Positions 1 to 6,532 of a DNA stretch of 64,000 bases are shown piece after piece (position 1 is the first letter of the stretch; each line of letters begins with the position of its first letter). The DNA is taken from assembly GCA_947595585.1 (NCBI GenBank), contig CANQET010000003.1:1-64000 (forward strand), in the 5' to 3' direction. The translations under genes and the position numbers were made by a program. The notes below the pieces were generated by a model. That model did no database searches. It was given only the letters and a program-made list of their open reading frames with translations, and was not told where the DNA came from. This DNA is from an uncultured Clostridia bacterium. GTDB lineage: Bacteria; Bacillota; Clostridia; Christensenellales; Borkfalkiaceae.

Positions 1-17
1 ATTTCAGTTTAGCTCTT

Positions 18-1070
18 TTAGTTTACATTGATTTTGGCTGCCGTTTGTGATGACTGTCCATTTTTCAGTTTTACACTTGTAAGATTGTTGCAGTCCTTGC
101 ATGCTCCCTCTCCGATCGAGGCCACTGGGATCTGCTCTTTTCCGATGGCGGAAGGGATCGTGATTTCACGAACATCTTGTGGCACAGAGGTCAGCGCATA
201 GTAAGCCCTATCATACGATTGAATAAGTGTATAAACTAAACCGATATTCGTTTGCGCACAGGTATCACAATACCCGTCTTTCCCGAAATTATGCGGTGCT
301 TCGTCGGCTTTATTTTGACAGACCGAGCAGACCTTCCAATGAGTTGCTTCGTCTGATAGCCAATAGTTTGAAAGTTGATGCTCTGCGAGCGGGAGAAGGC
401 GAGTTTCCTTTTTTCCGCATTTGCATGTGCTTTGTTCCACACCTTGTTTGATACACGTCGAGGGGGTCACAACCGTCCATTGTTTGTATTCGTGCACATG
501 GACGGCACCCTTTTTGGCGTATGTCACTTCGGCACCGAAGATGGACAGCGTGAGGACGCCCTTTTTCACCGTGCCGCTTGTAAGCTCAACATCTGAACCG
601 AAGACCTCTTGATAGAATGTGATCTCGTTCCCCTTGAGCGTAAAGGTGCCGCTTTCGCCGTCTTCATCGGTCCATATTCTGCCGCTGAGCTTAAAATATT
701 GTTTCTCGTCGAATTGTTCGTTCTCATAATAATAGTAGGTGCCGTTGTGTCTGTTGTAAATGCCGATCGGCAATGCGATCGCAAGCACAATAACCATGAC
801 GAGCACGATGGAAAGGACGACCACAAGCTTCTTGTGCGTCTTGAACCATGCATGTGCGCTACCGCGCGCACGTTTCTTGCGTGCGGGGGACGATTGCGGC
901 GTCGGCGCCGCCTGCGAATAGAACGCATAGCCGCAGTTGTTGCAGAAGCGTGCACTTCCCGGGAGCTTTGTTCCGCATTTTGAACAGAATTTCTCGTTCA
1001 GCCATTCGGCGCCGCATTCAGGGCAGAACCTGCCTTCAAACTCGGTGCCGCAGTTCGGGCATTTGTTCAT
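18..1070 (-). CDS. Zinc-ribbon membrane protein with short BspA-like C-terminus
   Basis: Hypothetical anchored protein of about 350 aa. The N-terminus has a run of paired-cysteine zinc ribbons (CPNC, CPEC, CSKC, CNNC) within the first 50 residues. A basic stretch and one strong membrane helix (near residues 80-105) follow, then an outside region with two further Cys-pair motifs and a tail resembling the start of a BspA-type leucine-rich repeat (IGEGACKDCNNLTSVKL). This layout, a cytosolic zinc ribbon followed by a helix and an exported part, is common in uncharacterised Clostridia proteins. I chose the ATG at 1070 over an upstream ATG because a GGAGG site lies just before it and the residues then begin MNKCPNC. 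Its long structured leader (1071-1242) looks regulatory. Function unknown. Confidence 0.8.
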   Translation of the reverse strand: MNKCPNCGTEFEGRFCPECGAEWLNEKFCSKCGTKLPGSARFCNNCGYAFYSQAAPTPQSSPARKKRARGSAHAWFKTHKKLVVVLSIVLVMVIVLAIALPIGIYNRHNGTYYYYENEQFDEKQYFKLSGRIWTDEDGESGTFTLKGNEITFYQEVFGSDVELTSGTVKKGVLTLSIFGAEVTYAKKGAVHVHEYKQWTVVTPSTCIKQGVEQSTCKCGKKETRLLPLAEHQLSNYWLSDEATHWKVCSVCQNKADEAPHNFGKDGYCDTCAQTNIGLVYTLIQSYDRAYYALTSVPQDVREITIPSAIGKEQIPVASIGEGACKDCNNLTSVKLKNGQSSQTAAKINVN

Positions 1071-1242
1071 AGGTATACCTCCAAAACAGTAAAAAAATAA
1101 GGGCGCTCCAATATGGAACGCCCGCAATAGAGTATCCCATATTGTTGCGACACAATTGAAATTCCGAAAATTGGCTATACGGAAAATAAGGATACAGCTA
1201 TGCCATTGAGCCGTACGCCAATTTTTTATTCAATTGTGCCGC
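1071..1242 (-). promoter_or_regulatory. Structured 5' leader with terminator/antiterminator
   Basis: The predicted transcript begins with a long imperfect stem (arms 1148-1183 and 1211-1242). An intrinsic terminator follows: stem arms 1101-1109 and 1115-1123, then a U-rich tract at 1091-1100, just before the Shine-Dalgarno site. The 8-nt strand at 1137-1144 is perfectly complementary to 1109-1116, which spans the terminator loop and parts of both arms. The two pairings exclude each other, as in attenuators or riboswitches. I do not recognise a known ligand-binding motif. Confidence 0.55.
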
Positions 1243-1248
1243 ATGTTC

Positions 1249-1277
1249 AGTGTACCACATTTGAAGAAAGTTGGCAA
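1249..1277 (-). promoter_or_regulatory. Promoter of zinc-ribbon gene
   Basis: TTGCCA (1272-1277), a 17-bp spacer and TACACT (1249-1254). The predicted start is at about 1242, exactly at the base of the 5' stem-loop. Confidence 0.6.
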
Positions 1278-1316
1278 GTGTTTTGCAAAAAAAGCAAAAA
1301 ATCGGGCGGCGGGGGG

Positions 1317-1345
1317 TTGCAATCGGGCGGAAAAGCGTGTATACT
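1317..1345 (+). promoter_or_regulatory. Promoter of glycerophosphodiesterase gene (leaderless)
   Basis: TTGCAA (1317-1322), a 17-bp spacer and TATACT (1340-1345). The start codon at 1353 begins 7 nt after the -10 box, so transcription should start at or next to the ATG. Confidence 0.65.
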
Positions 1346-1352
1346 ATTGGGC

Positions 1353-2084
1353 ATGGATACATTTTTGACACATCTTCCCGTGGCGCATCGGGGGCTCCAC
1401 GACGAAACGAGACCCGAAAACTCCATGTCGGCCTTCCTTGCGGCCGCAGATGCGGGCTACGCGATCGAGACGGACGTCCGCTACACCAAAGATAAGAAGA
1501 TCGTCCTCATGCACGACGATGAGCTCGAGCGCATGTGCGGCGACGGGCGGAGCGTATCTTCGATGACGCTCTCCGAGCTCGCCTCGGTCCGTCTTGCGGG
1601 GACGGAAGAGAAGATCCCCACGATCGAAGAATTCCTCGCGGGCGTTGCGGGGCGGGTGCCCCTGCTCATCGAGATCAAGAGCATGGAAAACGTCTCGCCC
1701 GAAGAGATCTGCGCCGACCTGAAAAATGCGCTCGCGGGCTACAAAGGCGAATATGCGGTGCAATCCTTCCAGCCCTTCTACGTGAAGGAATATAAGCGCA
1801 TCTGCCCCGAGATCATGTGCGGCGTCCTCTCCTCTGCGGGGATGAAGAAGACCGAGCTCGGCGCTTTCTGGCGGATCAAGGCGTACCTGCTCAAGAATCT
1901 CAAGCTCAATGTGACGGTGAAGCCCGACTTCATCAGCTACAATGTGGAAGATCTGCCCCAACGCGCGGTGACCAATTTCAAGGGCATCAAACTCGGCTGG
2001 ACGGTGCGCTCCGAAGAAGCCGAAGCGCGGGCAAGGCAATATGTCGATAACATCATTTTCGAGCACTATCTCGCGCAAAAGTGA
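1353..2084 (+). CDS. Glycerophosphodiester phosphodiesterase family protein
   Basis: About 243 aa, a normal length for a soluble GDPD TIM-barrel enzyme that hydrolyses glycerophosphodiesters to glycerol-3-phosphate and an alcohol. The family's signature is visible: HR at residues 12-13, EN at 22-23, the metal ligands E39 and D41, and the HDD motif at 54-56. The later LLIEIKS strand carries another metal-binding acidic residue. There is no signal peptide, so it should be cytoplasmic. The open frame extends upstream to 1200, but the ATG at 1353 gives the canonical N-terminus. No Shine-Dalgarno site precedes it, and the promoter position suggests a leaderless transcript. It is a single-gene unit closed by a terminator. 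Confidence 0.9.
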   Translation: MDTFLTHLPVAHRGLHDETRPENSMSAFLAAADAGYAIETDVRYTKDKKIVLMHDDELERMCGDGRSVSSMTLSELASVRLAGTEEKIPTIEEFLAGVAGRVPLLIEIKSMENVSPEEICADLKNALAGYKGEYAVQSFQPFYVKEYKRICPEIMCGVLSSAGMKKTELGAFWRIKAYLLKNLKLNVTVKPDFISYNVEDLPQRAVTNFKGIKLGWTVRSEEAEARARQYVDNIIFEHYLAQK

Positions 2085-2095
2085 TACTTGAGTGC

Positions 2096-2123
2096 AAAAA
2101 AACGGCGATCTCGCCGTTTTTTT
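2096..2123 (+). terminator. Intrinsic terminator after GDPD gene
   Basis: ACGGCGA/TCGCCGT stem with A-rich upstream flank and seven T's downstream. Confidence 0.85.
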
Positions 2124-2155
2124 GTTGCCCTTTCTCTACATGGTAAAATCGCAAA

Positions 2156-2188
2156 GCGCCCCACCGCACTTCCCGTGCGGCGGGGCGC
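2156..2188 (-). terminator. Terminator of the tcdA-ttcA operon
   Basis: Strong GC stem (arms 2156-2169 and 2175-2188, one mismatch, 5-nt loop). On the minus strand it is followed by a modest T-containing tract. It lies 30 bp past the ttcA-like stop codon. Confidence 0.65.
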
Positions 2189-2216
2189 CCATTTTACAAA
2201 ACGCGGGGGGATGGTA

Positions 2217-3041
2217 TCATTCTTCGTCGAAGCGGTGCCGCACGCCGTCCTTATCTTTATAGGCGATGACGGAGGCGAGGCTCACGTTTTCCACACTCTT
2301 GAAGATGTTCTTCTCGATCTGCGGCTCCTCGCGCCTGAGCGTGCGGATGAGCTCCTTCACGCGCTGCCGCTTGGAGTCCATGGTGCCGTCTTGCGATCCC
2401 GCCGTAAGTCTGCATGCGCACTGCAAAAACCGCAGACCATAGGCGTTTTTCCACGTGAGGATATCCTTCTCGCGCACGAAATACATGGGGCGGATGAGCT
2501 CCATTCCCGCAAAATTTTCGCTTTTTACCTTCGGGAGCATCGTCTGCACCTGTCCGCCGTAGAGCATCCCCATGAGGATGGTCTCGATCACGTCGTCGAA
2601 GTGGTGCCCGAGGGCGATCTTGTTGCAGCCGAGCTCCTGCGCCTTATGGTAGAGGTGCCCCCGCCGCATGCGTGCACAGAGGTAGCAGGGCGACTTCTCC
2701 GCCGCAGCCGTATGGGCGAAGATCTCCGTCTCGAAGATCGTGACGGGGATCCCCAACTTTTCTGCATTTTGCTCGACCAGTGTGCGATTTTCGGGGCTGT
2801 AGCCGGGGTCCATCACGAGAAAAACAAGCTCAAACGGGAACTTGTTGTGCCGCTTGAGCTCCTGAAAGAGCTTGGCCATGAGCATGCTGTCCTTCCCGCC
2901 CGAGATGCACACCGCGATCTTATCTTCGGGGGCGACGAGGCTGTATTCCACGATGGCCTGTGCAAAGGGCTTGAAGAGACGGCGGGCATACGTCTTACGC
3001 AGCCCCTCCTCGACTTTTTCGGCGATAATTTCCTCGCTCAT
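2217..3041 (-). CDS. TtcA-like PP-loop tRNA thiolation ATPase
   Basis: 274-aa member of the TtcA/TilS ATP-pyrophosphatase superfamily, predicted to adenylate a tRNA base before sulfur insertion (2-thiocytidine-type chemistry). The PP-loop SGGKDS is at residues 47-52. A CxxC pair (C119, C122) and a later C-A-C near 208-210 match the cysteines that hold the iron-sulfur cluster in TtcA-type enzymes. GHHFDD near 145-150 is the second conserved motif. It is the last gene of a three-gene unit. Its ATG overlaps the preceding lipoprotein stop as ATGA, and tcdA at the head is another tRNA-modification gene. The exact modified position cannot be set from sequence. Confidence 0.85.
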   Translation of the reverse strand: MSEEIIAEKVEEGLRKTYARRLFKPFAQAIVEYSLVAPEDKIAVCISGGKDSMLMAKLFQELKRHNKFPFELVFLVMDPGYSPENRTLVEQNAEKLGIPVTIFETEIFAHTAAAEKSPCYLCARMRRGHLYHKAQELGCNKIALGHHFDDVIETILMGMLYGGQVQTMLPKVKSENFAGMELIRPMYFVREKDILTWKNAYGLRFLQCACRLTAGSQDGTMDSKRQRVKELIRTLRREEPQIEKNIFKSVENVSLASVIAYKDKDGVRHRFDEE

Positions 3042-3541
3042 GCGCCTTTCTCCGCTTCCGTAAGTTTCTCTTTGAACATTTCGTATATGTGCGCAAAATT
3101 GCCCAAATGCTTGTGGATCTCCCCGTTGTCCAAGACGAAGTAGCCGTTTTTGATGGCGTATTCATAATACGAGAACGTATACCCCGCTTTCCCGTCCTTC
3201 CAAAACGTGACGACGACTTTGCTCCAATAGTCTTCCGTGTCGATCTTGCCATACGTCTTTTCGCTATAGGGAAGGCCGTTGATCTGTTGATAGATTTCGC
3301 TTATGAGCGCGGGATCGGACGATGTACCGCAGTAATTCTCATCGACATCGAGCGGCATGCGATCGGAATGCTTGGAGATGTGGTGATATTCGAGCGAAAC
3401 TTCATCAAAGCTTTCGAGCTCCAACCCCAATTCGAGACGCGGCCAACCCTTCATATCGCCGCCGCACGCGGCAAGCAGAAGACACACCGCGAGCAGCAGA
3501 ACATATGCGAATTTTTTCATGGCAGGACCCCGTTTATTCAT
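3038..3541 (-). CDS. Small lipoprotein between two tRNA-modification genes
   Basis: Predicted 167-aa lipoprotein. A basic N-terminus and hydrophobic stretch lead to the lipobox LLAAC, after which the mature part is polar and acidic with no recognised domain. I take the ATG at 3541 because it overlaps the tcdA stop as ATGA, implying translational coupling. An ATG seven codons later (3520) is a plausible alternative and leaves the signal peptide intact. Its 3' end overlaps the ttcA-like start in the same way. An exported lipoprotein inside a cytosolic tRNA-modification operon is unexpected, and no function can be inferred. Confidence 0.8.
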   Translation of the reverse strand: MNKRGPAMKKFAYVLLLAVCLLLAACGGDMKGWPRLELGLELESFDEVSLEYHHISKHSDRMPLDVDENYCGTSSDPALISEIYQQINGLPYSEKTYGKIDTEDYWSKVVVTFWKDGKAGYTFSYYEYAIKNGYFVLDNGEIHKHLGNFAHIYEMFKEKLTEAEKGA

Positions 3542-4254
3542 AGCGTCCCCCCGCGAATGAGGTCTTTCACCACTTCCCCCGCGAGGATGAGCCCCATCAC
3601 GGAGGGCACGAAGGAGATGCTCCCGGGGATGGGTTTTCCCGAGGGCGATCGCAAGATCTCGTGCGGGGTGCGCGGCTCCTCTTTAGAATAGACGACCTTG
3701 AGGTGGGTGATGCCCTCTTTCTTGAGTTCCCGCCGCATGGTCCGCGCGAGCGGGCAGACCGAAGTCTTGGAGATATCTGCGACCTCGAACTTCGTCGGAT
3801 CGAGCTTGTTTCCCGCCCCCATGGCACTGATCACGGGGATCTGCAACGCCGTAGCCCGACGTATGATCTCGAGCTTCCCCGCGACCGTATCGATGGCGTC
3901 GACGATGTAATCTATGCCCTGCAAGTCCATTTCTTCCGCCGTCTCGGGAAGATAAAAGAGCGCATGCGTCCGCACGGTGCAGGCGGGATGGATCGCCGCA
4001 ATGCGCGCGCGGGCGACCTCCGTCTTGAGGCGGCCGACCGTATCCACCGTGGCGAGGATCTGGCGGTTGAGGTTGGAAGAAGAGACCGTATCGCCGTCGA
4101 CAAGGTCGAGCGCCCCCACCCCGGCGCGGGCAAGCGCTTCGACGCAATATCCCCCCACGCCGCCGAGACCGAACACGGCGACGCGGCTTCTCGCAAGCAT
4201 TTCCGCCCCCGTCTTCCCGATGAGCAGCTCTGTCCTTGAAAACATATCTTCCAT
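3538..4254 (-). CDS. tcdA: tRNA threonylcarbamoyladenosine dehydratase (TcdA/CsdL)
   Basis: 238-aa E1-like enzyme of the ThiF/MoeB/HesA fold. TcdA uses ATP to cyclise t6A37 of ANN-decoding tRNAs to ct6A. The nucleotide-binding glycine motif GLGGVG is at residues 29-34. The LVDGDTV strand, the SSNLNRQ loop and DAIDTVAGK follow, and the later ISAMGAGNKLDPT segment is typical of TcdA rather than ThiF or MoeB. There is no C-terminal rhodanese domain. First gene of the tcdA-lipoprotein-ttcA unit. A perfect TTGACA-17-TATAAT promoter ends 6 nt before its ATG and there is no Shine-Dalgarno site, so the mRNA is probably leaderless. Confidence 0.9.
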   Translation of the reverse strand: MEDMFSRTELLIGKTGAEMLARSRVAVFGLGGVGGYCVEALARAGVGALDLVDGDTVSSSNLNRQILATVDTVGRLKTEVARARIAAIHPACTVRTHALFYLPETAEEMDLQGIDYIVDAIDTVAGKLEIIRRATALQIPVISAMGAGNKLDPTKFEVADISKTSVCPLARTMRRELKKEGITHLKVVYSKEEPRTPHEILRSPSGKPIPGSISFVPSVMGLILAGEVVKDLIRGGTL

Positions 4255-4260
4255 ACGGCT

Positions 4261-4289
4261 ATTATATCCCGTTTTGCGCGGAATGTCAA
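4261..4289 (-). promoter_or_regulatory. Consensus promoter of tcdA (leaderless)
   Basis: Perfect TTGACA (4284-4289), 17-bp spacer, perfect TATAAT (4261-4266). The ATG at 4254 is the seventh base after the -10 box. Confidence 0.75.
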
Positions 4290-4329
4290 ACCCTTCCCCT
4301 CCCGTTTTCGGGCATGAATTTCTTCTTGG

Positions 4330-5238
4330 TTATTGGATCATCGCGTAAGTCAAATAATAAATTTCCTCATCCGTCCACGCACTTCCTTGCTTTACCGCAC
4401 TGTGAATGGTCGCCTCATGGACGAATCCGCAACGCTCCACCGTCTTGCACGATGCGGGATTGCATGACGAAATGCGGGCTCGGATCGCATTCAAGTGAAT
4501 TGTTTTCTTTCGATAAATACCGCGCTGCACCGTCTCCACGGGCTCGTAAAGTTTTCCGCGCAGGGTGATCTTGGTGAGCGCTTCGACGGCTTCCTTACAA
4601 TAACCTTTCTGCCTCTCGTCTTTGAAAAGATAGTATTCGATAAGCCCCGTCGAAGTCTCCTTTCGGATGCTGAGCCCGATATAGCCGAGTAATTTTCGAT
4701 CGGATCTCCTCTCAATCGCGAAATACGTGGGGCGCCTTAAACAGAAAACAAACTCCTGTATCGTTTTCCTTGTAGGTTCCCGCCCCGTGAAAGCGGCAAA
4801 ATCGCCCTCGTTCTTAAAATGATCGGCGAAAATTTTTTGATCGTTCCCTTCGATTGCCCGTAAAACAAGCCGCTTTGTTCTGATCGGCGGGTTGACGTTT
4901 GCCTCGCTCGGCTCTCCGACGACTTTTCGGGCCATTTGGATGAATGTATATTCTTCCTTGGAAAAGTCCCCTTTGCAGAAGTTTGATTTGGAAAAATAGT
5001 AGTTCACGATCATATTCCAAAGCACAAGCCGATAGCGGTCATCGTTCGCTCGGAAGAGCGCCTTGAAACATGATATCCCCTTTTGGTATTCTTGCGCCCA
5101 ACGCTTCTTTTCGTACGTCGTCATTGCAAAATGGACGTAGCGCGGACAATCGTTCGGGCAGTCGGCATATAGTCCGTTTCGCAAAAACTCGATCGCCGCT
5201 TCATCCAGCTGTTCCCTGATTTGATCAAAACTTTTCAT
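4330..5238 (-). CDS. GNAT-type N-acetyltransferase with N-terminal extension
   Basis: 302 aa in two parts. Residues 1 to about 115 are a Cys- and aromatic-rich region (CPNDCPRYVHFAMTTYEKKRW) that I do not recognise. The rest resembles RimJ/RimL-type acetyltransferases: IRTKRLVLRAIEGND, a YIGLSIRKE strand, LIEYYLFKDERQKGYCKEAVEAL around the acetyl-CoA loop, and NPASCKTVERCGFVHEA near the end. The substrate is unknown. Base composition is lower in GC than its left-hand neighbours. It has its own TTGCAA-17-TATAAT promoter ending 6 nt before the ATG, so a leaderless mRNA is likely. Confidence 0.8.
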   Translation of the reverse strand: MKSFDQIREQLDEAAIEFLRNGLYADCPNDCPRYVHFAMTTYEKKRWAQEYQKGISCFKALFRANDDRYRLVLWNMIVNYYFSKSNFCKGDFSKEEYTFIQMARKVVGEPSEANVNPPIRTKRLVLRAIEGNDQKIFADHFKNEGDFAAFTGREPTRKTIQEFVFCLRRPTYFAIERRSDRKLLGYIGLSIRKETSTGLIEYYLFKDERQKGYCKEAVEALTKITLRGKLYEPVETVQRGIYRKKTIHLNAIRARISSCNPASCKTVERCGFVHEATIHSAVKQGSAWTDEEIYYLTYAMIQ

Positions 5239-5244
5239 GACTTG

Positions 5245-5273
5245 ATTATACCACGAGGCACTGCAATTTGCAA
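5245..5273 (-). promoter_or_regulatory. Promoter of GNAT gene (leaderless)
   Basis: TTGCAA (5268-5273), 17-bp spacer, TATAAT (5245-5250), then 6 nt to the ATG at 5238. Confidence 0.7.
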
Positions 5274-5663
5274 GGCTCTTTCATAGAATTCATGACGATC
5301 GCACCATGCGCTTCCCCTATACGCTCTGCCCGATCGCTTTTCGCCCCCCCGGTTATGATCGCAAGACCCGACGGTTCGCGTAACGACAAATCGCAAAAAG
5401 AGACGGGCACAAACCCGTCTCTTTTTGACCTTCATTTCGCCAAATGACTGTTCGATTCCTTTTGCGAAAAATTCGTATTTCTTTTCTTGAAACGCTTGGC
5501 TTTCCATTCCTGAAACGATATAATATTAGCAGAGGTGTAATTCGCTCTATGCGGATATGCCGCTGTGGCGGCAATTGGAAAGCGTTGCAAAAAACCGCGA
5601 CAACCATTTGCCGGTATTTGAAATCAGCGAATACCGAGCAAACCTAAAAAGGAGAGTTGATAT
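5274..5663. other. Low-GC intergenic stretch left of the small cassette
   Basis: About 390 bp without a convincing complete gene. It contains the first copy of a 32-bp terminator-like repeat (5395-5426). From 5530 onward a short open frame (LYADMPLWRQLESVAKN...) reads like the degraded end of a protein but lacks a start. It may be the remnant of a gene once upstream of the 93-aa ORF. Confidence 0.4.
5395..5426. repeat. 32-bp terminator-like repeat, copy 1
   Basis: Perfect hairpin GAGACGGG/CCCGTCTC with flanking A5/T5. It is identical over 32 bp to 6204-6235. No gene ends next to this copy, so it is an orphan terminator bounding the cassette on the left. Confidence 0.75.
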
Positions 5664-5945
5664 ATGTTTAGCGAAAATGAAAAAGATATTATTTCGGACT
5701 TTTATCGAAGATTGGACGAGATCGAAGATAGAAAACTGCAACTGTTTTGGGAAACAGGATGCGTAACTGCGCTGTTTGATACGTGCTTCGAGGACTTTGC
5801 CGATGATAACGAAGAAGACGAATATACTTCATTCGTTTTCAAAGTTATTTCCGTAGAGGGCAACGTTCCGATTGAAATAAGTTCTGCGGGGTATTTTATT
5901 GTGAACTATCACAATTTTCCTAACAAGATAGAGGTTAAACCATGA
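5664..5945 (+). CDS. Small acidic hypothetical protein (low-GC cassette)
   Basis: 93 aa, rich in D, E, F and Y, without membrane segments or known motifs. The ATG at 5664 is supported by an AAAGGAG site at 5648-5654. Its TGA overlaps the ATG of the next frame (5942) as ATGA, so the two were a coupled pair. Composition is markedly lower in GC than flanking housekeeping genes, suggesting transfer. Small acidic coupled proteins beside a tRNA often derive from polymorphic-toxin immunity clusters. That is an inference from size and context, not from a domain match. Confidence 0.7.
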   Translation: MFSENEKDIISDFYRRLDEIEDRKLQLFWETGCVTALFDTCFEDFADDNEEDEYTSFVFKVISVEGNVPIEISSAGYFIVNYHNFPNKIEVKP

Positions 5946-6203
5946 TTATCTATGACAAAGAACAAAATGGTTTTACGGCGATTGTGGACTGCATTGATGA
6001 ACTTTATGATAAAAAGCAAAATAAGACGGCAATATTTTCAGTTCGTATATGATGACAAGGTCATCGAAGCGAAGTACGACACCATGTTTGAGACGGATAA
6101 CGGCGAGGAATTCAACTCTCCCGAATATGAAGCGTATAATGCCATTGCTTTTGAAAACCTTACAACGCTTGGATTGAAGAATGGGAATAGGTTTCTTCTC
6201 ACC
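5942..6203 (+). pseudogene. Frameshifted partner of the 93-aa gene
   Basis: Translation from the ATG at 5942 gives 36 residues (MIIYDKEQNGFTAIVDCIDE...) and stops at 6050-6052. One base over, the reading continues convincingly as YDDKVIEAKYDTMFETDNG and on to about 6203, where it runs into the terminator and tRNA. The two halves together look like one small acidic protein interrupted by a +1 frameshift near 6045-6055. It is likely a decayed gene or an assembly error. A programmed shift is possible but nothing specific supports it. Confidence 0.6.
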
Positions 6204-6235
6204 AAAAAGAGACGGGCACAAACCCGTCTCTTTTT
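6204..6235. terminator. Terminator of tRNA-Thr; 32-bp repeat copy 2
   Basis: Identical hairpin to 5395-5426, directly abutting the tRNA 3' end on the minus strand. It can also stop rightward transcripts from the small cassette. T-runs lie on both sides. Confidence 0.8.
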
Positions 6236-6236
6236 T

Positions 6237-6312
6237 TGGAGCTACTGGCCGGACTCGAACCGGCGACCTGCTGATTACGAATCAGCTGCTCTACCGACTG
6301 AGCCACAGTAGC
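6237..6312 (-). tRNA. tRNA-Thr(CGT)
   Basis: Complete cloverleaf on the minus strand: acceptor stem GCTACTG/CAGTAGC, D-arm with GGCTCAGTCGGTAGAGC, anticodon loop TTCGTAA with anticodon CGT, T-loop GGTTCGAGTCC, and an encoded CCA end (6237-6239). It reads ACG codons. Promoter at 6340-6368 and terminator at 6204-6235. Confidence 0.95.
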
Positions 6313-6339
6313 AGAGTGCCTTCGCACAAGCGCTCCTCT

Positions 6340-6368
6340 ATTATAGGAAAAAACGGCGCAAAATGCAA
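6340..6368 (-). promoter_or_regulatory. Promoter of tRNA-Thr
   Basis: TTGCAT (6363-6368), 17-bp spacer, TATAAT (6340-6345). Start about 21 nt upstream of the mature tRNA. Confidence 0.65.
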
Positions 6369-6471
6369 GCGTTTTCGCGGGGAAAATCAAATTTTTTCTT
6401 CGGAGCGGAAAAAGGCGGTGCAACGAGGCTTGAAAATGCGCTCTGCGGCGCTTCCACCCTTTGTAAAGGAG

Positions 6472-6500
6472 TTGATTTCACGGGCAAAATCATGTATAAT
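6472..6500 (+). promoter_or_regulatory. Promoter of hydrolase-Nudix gene
   Basis: TTGATT (6472-6477), 17-bp spacer, TATAAT (6495-6500). Gives a short leader carrying the GGGAGG site. Confidence 0.65.
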
Positions 6501-6532
6501 AGTGCCGAAAAACGGCATGGGAGGTGCCTCGG

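Noticed and set aside
5942..6203. Programmed +1 frameshift
   Set aside because: No slippery sequence typical of known sites or stimulatory structure; decay next to a tRNA is simpler.
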